DNA from: Fodinibius salipaludis | GTDB taxonomy: Bacteria > Bacteroidota > Rhodothermia > Balneolales > Balneolaceae | DNA length: 64,000 nt | Direction: 5' to 3' | NCBI RefSeq assembly: GCF_002287075.1 | Contig: NZ_NSKE01000007.1 | Coordinates: 62,001 to 126,000, forward strand | In this document: positions 57,727 through 64,000 of the stretch, in pieces | Layout: each line of letters opens with the position of its first letter | Position numbering within the stretch: the first letter of the stretch is position 1 | Notes under the pieces: generated by a model | What the model saw: only the letters and a program-made list of their open reading frames with translations | Told to the model about the DNA's origin: nothing | Database searches by the model: none | Made by a program: the position numbers and the translations under genes

Positions 57727-58635
57727 ATGCATTTTCAACAAGAGTTACAGCGGTATATCCAGTTTGTTAAGTTGGAAAAAAGTTTGTCAGAGAACTCCGT
57801 TGTATCCTATAAGAATGATCTGGAACGATATCTGCGATTCGTAGCAAACGACTTGCAAATATCCGACTTGGGGGGTATCGAGCTTCGTCATATCGAAAAC
57901 TACCTCGAAGAGCTTACAGCTATGGATTTGTCGGTAAGCTCTATTGCACGCAATATTTCCAGCATCCGGGGCTTTCACGAATTTGCTGTAGTCGAAGGCA
58001 TGGCGGAGGCAAATCCTGCAGAATTAGTTGATTTACCCAAGAAAGCAAAAAACTTGCCCGATGTATTAAATCCTGATGAAGTTTCTGCTATCATTGATAT
58101 CCCCAACAAAGAAACCGATGCCGGAATACGCAATGCTGCTATCCTGGAAACACTCTATGCCACCGGCATGCGCGTCAGTGAACTCACCAGTCTTGAACTC
58201 GATAACCTGATCTTTGAGATTGGGTTCATCCGTGTAGTCGGAAAAGGTAATAAGGAAAGACTGGTCCCTGTTGGAGAAATGGCACAGTCGGCACTGGAAC
58301 ATTATATCGAGGTGGTTCGCCCAAAATTTCAGAGTGATAAAAAACCACAAAAGGCTGAAAACAAAGTATTTCTGAGTCAGCGTGGAAACCCGCTTTCACG
58401 GATGAGTATTTGGAATATCGTCAATGATGCCGCCGAACGAGCAGGAATTGAAAAAAATGTGTATCCTCATATCTTTCGCCACTCTTTTGCCACGCATCTT
58501 CTGGAAGGCGGAGCAGATCTTCGCGCCGTGCAGGAAATGCTGGGGCATGCCTCCATCAACACTACAGAAATTTACACCCACGTAGATCGCAGCCTACTCC
58601 ATCAAGTCCACAAAGAGTTTCACCCCAGAGCGTAA
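57727..58635 (+). CDS. Tyrosine recombinase XerC/XerD
   Basis: A 302-residue site-specific recombinase, of a length typical for the chromosome-dimer resolvases. The catalytic set is complete: Arg149 (TGMRVSEL), Lys173 (VVGKGNKE), His248 and Arg251 (HIFRHSFATHLL), His274 (LGHASI) and Tyr283 (EIYTHV). The N-terminal SAM-like domain has SENSVVSYKNDLERYL. XerC and XerD cannot be told apart from this alone. No dif site was found in the window. Confidence 0.95.
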   Translation: MHFQQELQRYIQFVKLEKSLSENSVVSYKNDLERYLRFVANDLQISDLGGIELRHIENYLEELTAMDLSVSSIARNISSIRGFHEFAVVEGMAEANPAELVDLPKKAKNLPDVLNPDEVSAIIDIPNKETDAGIRNAAILETLYATGMRVSELTSLELDNLIFEIGFIRVVGKGNKERLVPVGEMAQSALEHYIEVVRPKFQSDKKPQKAENKVFLSQRGNPLSRMSIWNIVNDAAERAGIEKNVYPHIFRHSFATHLLEGGADLRAVQEMLGHASINTTEIYTHVDRSLLHQVHKEFHPRA

Positions 58636-58901
58636 AATTCGGGTAGAAACTTTTTTATCATTTATTATAAGAGCTACCCTCTCATGATAAACCAGAACTT
58701 TATTGCGGCTAACACATCTTTACACAGCAACATGCGATAAGCCAAACAGAACTGGTTCAAATTCGTTACAACCTTTTGTATCATGCACTGCAAAAGCCCA
58801 CTTCAGTATGAAATGGTATACTTTAAATTTTGATCATAACTATGAGCCTTTGTATTTATAGAAGAATGTTGGTGAATTTTTAGAAATAAATTCCAGGGAT
58901 C

Positions 58902-59468
58902 ATGAAAGAAAAATCAGAAGTCACCAAGCTTTTAGTCAAAGTTCAGAAAGGTGATGGAGAAGCCTATGATCAGCTATTCCCTCTTATTTACAGCGAACTA
59001 AAGCGGTTAGCCTATTCCAAGCTGCAGGATGAACATAATGACATCACGGTTTCGGAAACTGAGCTTGTGCACGAAGTTTACCTAAAAATGGTTGACCAAA
59101 CCTCTATTAAGGCCAACGATAAGAATCACTTTTTGGCTATTGCTGCCCGATGCATGCGGCAAATTCTGATTGATCATGCCCGAAAAAAGAAAGCTAAAAA
59201 ACGAGGTGGAGAAAAGAAGGATGTTACTTATATCGACAAGCTTCTCAAATTACATCATGAGGCTGAAGAACTAATTAATCTTGATAACAAACTTAAAAAG
59301 CTGGCAAAACTGGATCAACGCATGGCAGATGTAGTAACGTTTCGATTTTTTGGTCAAATGAGCAACTATGAAATAGCTAAAACACTTGAAATATCCGAAC
59401 GTACAGTTCGCCGTGACTGGACCAAAGCAAGAGGATGGCTCTACAAAGAAATCAAAAACCAAGATTGA
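58902..59468 (+). CDS. ECF sigma factor (Sig-70_X6 group)
   Basis: A 188-residue sigma-70 family protein. Region 2 includes YDQLFPLIYSELKRLAY and FLAIAARCMRQILIDHARKK; region 4 has VVTFRFFGQMSNYEIAKTLE and SERTVRRDWTKARGWL. This fits the ECF group that is usually encoded next to Ser/Thr kinases, as here: the kinase gene begins 15 nt after its stop. It probably drives a stress or signalling regulon. The 266-nt upstream gap holds no gene. Confidence 0.92.
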   Translation: MKEKSEVTKLLVKVQKGDGEAYDQLFPLIYSELKRLAYSKLQDEHNDITVSETELVHEVYLKMVDQTSIKANDKNHFLAIAARCMRQILIDHARKKKAKKRGGEKKDVTYIDKLLKLHHEAEELINLDNKLKKLAKLDQRMADVVTFRFFGQMSNYEIAKTLEISERTVRRDWTKARGWLYKEIKNQD

Positions 59469-59483
59469 TATCTACAAGCATTT

Positions 59484-62297
59484 ATGGATCAACGACAATG
59501 GGAAAAAGTAAACCAGATTATAGATACTGCACTTAATCTGGACCTTGATAAACGCTCTACCTATATCAAAAAAAAGTGTCAGGGGAAAGAATTACTATAT
59601 AAGGAAGTAATAAAATTGCTTGATTCCATTGAGCAATCTGAAACCGAGGAATTCTTAGAAGGTACACACGGCTATCCTCAAAACCTTGCTCAAGACTTAT
59701 TCAACTCAGAGAATAGCAAAAGTGCATCTGCTATGATCGGAAAAACTGTAGGTCGGTATGAAATAACTGAACTCATCGGTCATGGCGGTATGGGTTCAGT
59801 TTACAAAGCTGAGCGAGCTGATGGAGCTTATGACAGGAAGGTTGCGATCAAAATATTACGCCATGGTATGGATACCCCCTCAAATATCGCTCGTTTTAAA
59901 CGCGAACGAAATATCTTGGCAAACCTGGACCATCCCCACATTGCACAAATGTTGGATGGAGGACTCACTGACCAAGGACTCCCCTACTTGGTGATGGAAT
60001 ATGTTAATGGAGTGCCCCTACTGTCTTACTGTAACCGTCACCAGCTTACGGTAACAGAGCGACTACAGCTTTTCGAAAACGTTTGTGCTGCAGTAAACCA
60101 TGCACATAAGAATGCCATCATCCACCGCGATCTAAAGCCATCAAATATTTTTGTGACAGAAAAAGGTGTTGTTAAGGTCTTGGACTTCGGCATCGCCAAA
60201 CTTGTTAACCCCAGTAGGAACGAAAATATCTTTAAAACGCGTACCGGTGCACGAATATTAACACTTGGCTATTCTGCACCAGAGCAATTAGAAACACAGG
60301 CTATTACAACCGCTACCGATGCCTATGTGTTGGGAATACTTCTTTACGAACTTTTAGTAGGACAACATCCTTTTGATCTGGAAAAGAAAGGACTCACAGA
60401 AATTGAGGAAGTAATCCGTACAACCAACCCCCCACTTCCATCTACAAAATTTAAACAGCTAACGGAGGCAAAAAAAGAAGAAATTTCTTCAAACCGATGC
60501 ATTAAGCCAGCTGAACTTTACAAAATACTAAGTGGAGATCTTAATGCCATCCTGATGAAAGCCCTTCGCAAGGAACAAGACAAGCGATACTCGTCGGTTG
60601 AACAACTGTTGGAAGATCTCTCGCGTCGCAGATCAGATTTACCTATTCTTGCCCGACAGGACAGCTTCAGATATAGTGCCTCGAAATTTATGAAGCGCCA
60701 CAAGACCGGCTTTGCAGTAATAGCAGCATTTCTGGTTTTAATCCTCAGTTTTTCGGCATTCTATACGTGGAAAATCGCCAAAGAACGTAATAAAGCCCAA
60801 CTTGAAGCCAAAAAGGCACGAGAAGTTAGCACTTTTCTTGCTGACATGTTTCGAGCCAGTGACCCCACCGTTAATCCCCAAGATACGGTGACAGCCACAA
60901 CTTTTTTACAGCGTGGTAAAGAACGCATCAATCAACTTAACAACCAACCGGAGGTAAAATCGGAACTGCTGCATGTTATTGGCAGGGCTCACGTAAATAT
61001 CGGCGAATATGACAAAGCACAACCACTGTTGGAACAAAGCTTAGATATACGGAAAAATACTTTCAACTCTTCGCATCCAATGGTTGCTACAGGGTTAAGT
61101 GATATGGCCAAGCTTCAAAAAAATAAAGGTAATTTTGCCAAAGCCGAATCGCTTGAACGAAAAACGTTGGAAATACAGCGAGCAACGTTAGGTCCAAACA
61201 GTATCGAGACAGGCAAAACCATGAGCGCACTGGCTTATGTAATTGGTCGTCAAGGTGATCATCAGGCTGCCGACTCGATATATCAAAAAGCGCTAAAATT
61301 GCAACGTGCCAACCCGGAGGCTGGCGATAGTGACATTGCTTCCACCATCAGCGACTGGGCATTTTCTCTACGACAACTCGGGAAGTACGAGAAAGCAGCC
61401 ACATTGAAAAAAGAAGCTTTAACCATTTGGCGAAACCAATACGGTGAAATCCATCCCTATGTTCTGGAGCAACTCAACGACTTGGCAATTGTAGAAGAAG
61501 AAAGGGGGGATTTTGCCAAAGCCGATTCCTTTTATCAAAAGGCTCTTAGCGTTAACCGTCAGCTTTATGACGAACCCAACCCCAATACTGCGCAACTGTT
61601 AAATAATATTGGCACTACAAATATTAAAGCTGGACGCTATGACAAAGCTGAGCCCTATCTCAAAAAATCGTTGGCTATGCGTAAAGAAATACTTCGGCCT
61701 ATGCACCCTTCCATGGCAGAAAGCTACATCAACCTGGGACGTCTTTATATCGATATGGAAAAGTACCAAGAGGCACTCCAGCTTATCCAAAAGGGGTTAA
61801 AAATTGATAAAGAGCAATATGGAGATGATCACCCGTATGTAGGAGGTGACTACCTAAATATGGGTCTCATTGCAAAAAATATGGCGTCGTACGATCAAGC
61901 GGAAGAGTACTTTCGGCAAAGCCTGAATATTATGCAAGAAGCGTTGCCAGAGGGTCATCCTTCTACTGCCGCATCAATGGCCTCTCTGGGCGAAACCCTG
62001 TATTTAAAAGGAAGCCCCAAAGAGGCAGAACCGCACCTTCGCAAATCATTGCAAATGCGACTTGAAGCATATGACGCAGATGATGTGCGCGTAGCCCAAT
62101 CGCAGGTTAAACTTGGGATTTGCCTTACAAAGCTGAAGGAGTATACTGAGGCGGAAGAGCACCTCCAAAATGGGTATCAAAAGCTTAAGAAAAAACGCGG
62201 ATCATCGAACAGCCAAACCACAAGTGCCCGAAAATACCTGGTACAACTGTATGAGCAATGGGATAAAAAAGATATGCCCGATCAATATCGGCAGTAG
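59484..62297 (+). CDS. Ser/Thr protein kinase with C-terminal TPR repeats
   Basis: A 937-residue Hanks-type kinase. An N-terminal helical part (1-85) precedes the kinase domain (about 90-385): G-loop LIGHGGMGSVYKAE, VAIKILR lysine, catalytic IHRDLKPSNIF, DFGIAKL and SAPEQLE. A helix at about 407-427 (VIAAFLVLILSFSAFYTW) anchors it. The outer part (about 480-915) is TPR repeats with the pattern of 42-residue TPR_12 units, such as YDKAEPYLKKSLAMRKEI. It likely senses an extracytoplasmic partner through TPR and signals through phosphorylation, with the sigma factor as a possible target. Confidence 0.94.
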   Translation: MDQRQWEKVNQIIDTALNLDLDKRSTYIKKKCQGKELLYKEVIKLLDSIEQSETEEFLEGTHGYPQNLAQDLFNSENSKSASAMIGKTVGRYEITELIGHGGMGSVYKAERADGAYDRKVAIKILRHGMDTPSNIARFKRERNILANLDHPHIAQMLDGGLTDQGLPYLVMEYVNGVPLLSYCNRHQLTVTERLQLFENVCAAVNHAHKNAIIHRDLKPSNIFVTEKGVVKVLDFGIAKLVNPSRNENIFKTRTGARILTLGYSAPEQLETQAITTATDAYVLGILLYELLVGQHPFDLEKKGLTEIEEVIRTTNPPLPSTKFKQLTEAKKEEISSNRCIKPAELYKILSGDLNAILMKALRKEQDKRYSSVEQLLEDLSRRRSDLPILARQDSFRYSASKFMKRHKTGFAVIAAFLVLILSFSAFYTWKIAKERNKAQLEAKKAREVSTFLADMFRASDPTVNPQDTVTATTFLQRGKERINQLNNQPEVKSELLHVIGRAHVNIGEYDKAQPLLEQSLDIRKNTFNSSHPMVATGLSDMAKLQKNKGNFAKAESLERKTLEIQRATLGPNSIETGKTMSALAYVIGRQGDHQAADSIYQKALKLQRANPEAGDSDIASTISDWAFSLRQLGKYEKAATLKKEALTIWRNQYGEIHPYVLEQLNDLAIVEEERGDFAKADSFYQKALSVNRQLYDEPNPNTAQLLNNIGTTNIKAGRYDKAEPYLKKSLAMRKEILRPMHPSMAESYINLGRLYIDMEKYQEALQLIQKGLKIDKEQYGDDHPYVGGDYLNMGLIAKNMASYDQAEEYFRQSLNIMQEALPEGHPSTAASMASLGETLYLKGSPKEAEPHLRKSLQMRLEAYDADDVRVAQSQVKLGICLTKLKEYTEAEEHLQNGYQKLKKKRGSSNSQTTSARKYLVQLYEQWDKKDMPDQYRQ

Positions 62298-62444
62298 TAT
62301 TGGTAACTCTTTTACATTAAAAAAGCCTCTTATTTTTGGGGGCATTGTAGCAAATACTCACTTATTAATTGCTCAAATTTACCACCATTCCGTACTCTAT
62401 AATAGCTAAGTAATTATTTGAATACTCAAGCGGCAGATATACAA

Positions 62445-62485
62445 ATTGGGAATTCGAACCCTGCCCTTGTACCAGTTAGGTAAAA
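62445..62485 (-). pseudogene. Possible tRNA relic lacking the anticodon arm
   Basis: Read on the minus strand, TACCTAACTGGTACAA resembles a D-arm (TAGCTCAGTTGGTAGAG type) and runs straight into AGGGTTCGAATTCCC, which has the T-loop core GGTTCGAAT. The anticodon arm and a sound acceptor stem are missing and the T stem pairs poorly. It cannot be a working tRNA. Chance similarity is possible. Confidence 0.25.
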
Positions 62486-62607
62486 TCCATGAAATGATAA
62501 AAACTGACAAGAAATCAACTGAATAAATTTAACACTATATCAGTTAACTCATTAAAAGGGGCTGTGCTGAAATCCAAGAATTATCTTCTTCACTGCATCT
62601 AATAGAA

Positions 62608-62637
62608 AAAGGGTTCTGCTTTTCAGCAAAACCCTTT
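62608..62637 (-). terminator. Intrinsic terminator of the collagen-like lipoprotein gene
   Basis: AAAGGGTT and TGC on one arm pair with GCA and AACCCTTT on the other, with a one-base mismatch and a TTTTCA loop. On the minus strand it is followed by a T-run, 20 nt after the gene's stop at 62658. Confidence 0.9.
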
Positions 62638-62657
62638 CGACATCAATATATACTATT

Positions 62658-63521
62658 TCATTCATTCCAGAAGCTATAGTATTTAGCCACTTCTTGGTAA
62701 TTAGTTATATCCAAGTCTTTAGGAATTATCTTATCAATTGCTTGTTTTGACATATCAACTGTATTTGATGATTCTATACGTACAATTTCTATTTCATATT
62801 GGTCTCCATTGCCAGAATTTTCACTAAATGCAAAATTTACGACTGAGCTTGCTTGGTTCCATCTATGACGTACGTTATATTTTTCATCTCCTGCATAACC
62901 AAAGCCAGGAACAGGAATTCTGGAGTCTCCAGGCCCTATTAAATAAACCAACCATGCACTTTCGATCATCTCCGTTCGAGTTACATTTGTTATTTCTTTA
63001 ATAACATTTGGGGTGGCTCCAAAATCATGCGAGGGAAAAAGATAGCGTGTTACATTGGCATTCCCATCGGCCCCTTTCAGATTAATGGGGGATCCCCATC
63101 CCTGATCTGTCTTGGGACCGTACATATCGTAATTGGCTTTATCCAGATAAAAATCACCAACAGAACCTTTGGATGAAGCAGGTGCTCCCGTTCCGGCGTA
63201 AATCTGGCTGCCATCTTCACCATCCTGCCCATCTTCGCCCATCAACACAATAATAGGATTGCCCCAGCCATCAGTATCTTTGGGGCCATACATCTCACCG
63301 TTATTGGTATTGATGTAATAGTCTCCTTCCGCTCCGATATCGGCACCGGGTGCGCCCTGTCCGGAATACATCATGCTGCCGTCTTCACCGGCCGGACCAA
63401 CAGGGCCTTGCGGACCTTCAGGGCCCTGAGGACCTTCAGAACCGGCCGGGCCCTCGCATCCGGTAAATCCCAACATTATCGATACTAATACAAGTAATGA
63501 TATTTTTAATAATCGCTGCAT
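62658..63521 (-). CDS. Collagen-like surface lipoprotein
   Basis: A 287-residue lipoprotein with signal LVSIMLGFTGC (lipid Cys near residue 22). Right after it come Gly-X-Y triplets (GPAGSEGPQGPEGPQGPVG, about 24-45). Two copies of a module follow: DGSMMYSGQGAP...GDYYINT...MYGPKDTDGWGNPI and DGSQIYAGTGAP...GDFYLDK...MYGPKTDQGWGSPI. A C-terminal beta-rich domain (about 160-287) is unrecognised. It likely forms a short trimeric stalk on the cell surface. Terminators flank it; it may be a monocistronic unit. Confidence 0.85.
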   Translation of the reverse strand: MQRLLKISLLVLVSIMLGFTGCEGPAGSEGPQGPEGPQGPVGPAGEDGSMMYSGQGAPGADIGAEGDYYINTNNGEMYGPKDTDGWGNPIIVLMGEDGQDGEDGSQIYAGTGAPASSKGSVGDFYLDKANYDMYGPKTDQGWGSPINLKGADGNANVTRYLFPSHDFGATPNVIKEITNVTRTEMIESAWLVYLIGPGDSRIPVPGFGYAGDEKYNVRHRWNQASSVVNFAFSENSGNGDQYEIEIVRIESSNTVDMSKQAIDKIIPKDLDITNYQEVAKYYSFWNE

Positions 63522-63601
63522 ATTACATCTGTTTCATTAATATTAATTTCATTCACACAGTATAATGCGTACTATCAGGCGAAAGGTGGACAAATAAAAA
63601 A

Positions 63602-63629
63602 CCTGCAATAACTTTCACACTATTGCAGG
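63602..63629 (-). terminator. Intrinsic terminator of the TolB-like gene
   Basis: CCTGCAATA (63602-63610) pairs perfectly with TATTGCAGG (63621-63629). On the minus strand it is followed by a run of T (TTTTTTATTTG), 22 nt after the stop at 63651. Confidence 0.9.
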
Positions 63630-63650
63630 CAAGTCGTTATTTCCCAGATA

Positions 63651-64000
63651 TTATTTTACTGGACTCCAATCCGGAAATCGGTCATTTGCACTGTTATTTG
63701 AAAGGTTTACAGGACTTCCAGTACCGTCAGCATTTATTTTATAAATTTCATCATTCCCGTCACGATCGGAATCGAATATGATTTCTGTCCCATCCCGTGA
63801 CCAGCTGGGATATTCATCGCTTGCCGAATTGTTTGTAATACGCTGGGTATTACTGCCGTCCGCATTCATTACATATATTTCTTTATTTCCATCACTACTA
63901 ACAAAAGCTATCTTGCTGCCGTCTGGGGACCATACAGGATCTCCATCACTCGAATTATTGCTTGTCAACTGCTTTACATTACTGCCATCGGGATTCATCG
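63651..64000 (-). CDS. TolB-like beta-propeller protein, partial (N-terminus beyond window)
   Basis: The last 116 or so residues of a protein made of PD40 (WD40-like) blades. Each blade has the pattern NADGSNxxxxTNNSxxDxxPxWSPDGxxIxFxSDRDGNxEIY, seen three times here (for example DPVWSPDGSKIAFVS and YPSWSRDGTEIIFDS). The methionine at 63998 lies inside a blade, so it is not the start. The family is periplasmic or surface-located and often binds other envelope proteins. Own terminator downstream; it probably precedes the collagen-like gene in orientation only. Confidence 0.85.
   Translation of the reverse strand, partial: MNPDGSNVKQLTSNNSSDGDPVWSPDGSKIAFVSSDGNKEIYVMNADGSNTQRITNNSASDEYPSWSRDGTEIIFDSDRDGNDEIYKINADGTGSPVNLSNNSANDRFPDWSPVK

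Larger units (their letters stand above)
62298..62657. other. Gene-free region after the kinase gene
   Basis: About 360 nt. I see no credible ORF. It holds a tRNA-like relic (62445-62485 on the minus strand) and, at its end, the terminator of the collagen-like gene (62608-62637). The rest is AT-rich with no clear signal. Confidence 0.6.

Noticed and set aside
57727-58635. Integrase of a mobile element
   Set aside because: The 302-residue recombinase sits in a housekeeping run after ligA and the 7TM-HD gene, without att repeats or phage genes, and matches the XerC/D length and motifs.
58636-58901. attC-like or other mobile-element signal before the sigma factor
   Set aside because: GGCTAAC and nearby words look superficially like recombination-site cores but there is no matching partner core or palindromic body. 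I see no gene in this 266-nt gap.
62440-62490. A functional tRNA gene on the minus strand
   Set aside because: Only D-arm-like and T-loop-like words are present; there is no anticodon arm, the T stem pairs poorly and no acceptor stem closes. Kept only as a low-confidence relic.

Overview
The window looks like chromosomal core DNA of a Bacteroidota/Balneolota-type bacterium (Balneolaceae relatives are my best guess; this is inference). Pointers are a three-gene sdhC-sdhA-sdhB set with a one-piece five-helix cytochrome b subunit, an arginine cluster built around an ArgF'-type acetyl/succinylornithine transcarbamylase, a DUF4296 lipoprotein, a Bacteroidota-style omega subunit, weak or absent Shine-Dalgarno sites, and several TATATTTG boxes matching the TAnnTTTG -7 element of that group. 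No rRNA, intact tRNA, IS element, prophage or CRISPR array was seen.

Layout. 1-6.9 kb (minus strand): a lysine/threonine operon, dapB-dapA-dapD-thrA-thrB-thrC, with thrC cut by the window start. 6.9-11 kb (plus): a DUF819 membrane protein, a class A beta-lactamase-fold protein that has lost its catalytic SxxK lysine, a 54-residue membrane protein, a two-helix membrane protein and an RsmI-like methylase. 11-17.2 kb (minus): an ankyrin protein, an M49-like zinc peptidase lipoprotein, and a tight pair of a MscS-type channel and a 980-residue coiled-coil P-loop ATPase, which is the least explained unit here. 17.4-20.5 kb (plus): a cell-wall amidase, uridine kinase, an SDR and a small lipoprotein; then recQ on the minus strand.

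22.8-30.8 kb (plus): an eight-gene arginine operon (GNAT, argG, argC, argD, argF', argB, argE, argH) closed by a strong two-way terminator and preceded by a structured leader. 30.9-34.4 kb (minus): succinate dehydrogenase/fumarate reductase. 34.6-41.6 kb (plus): yigZ, a cobalamin adenosyltransferase, a REP-like palindrome, a phosphoglucosamine mutase, a zinc alcohol dehydrogenase, and the yicC-gmk-rpoZ-coaBC run. 41.6-51.8 kb: an orphan four-PAS histidine kinase, a GNAT-like protein, an unknown exported protein plus a lipase, and a minus-strand housekeeping run (comF, membrane protein, phosphatase, menG, fabZ, panB, surE).

52-58.6 kb (plus): a RodZ-like HTH membrane protein, ligA, a PgpH-type 7TM-HD phosphodiesterase and a XerC/D recombinase. 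58.9-62.3 kb: an ECF sigma factor followed by a Ser/Thr kinase with TPR repeats. 62.3-64 kb: a more accessory-looking stretch with a possible tRNA relic, a collagen-like lipoprotein and the end of a TolB-like propeller protein, each with its own terminator.

The most notable observations are a glutamine (Gln89) at the residue that separates acetylornithine from succinylornithine transcarbamylases, a CxxC...CxC cysteine group in the linked acyltransferase, the MscS-ATPase pair, the beta-lactamase-fold pseudoenzyme, and competing RNA structures ahead of the arginine operon.
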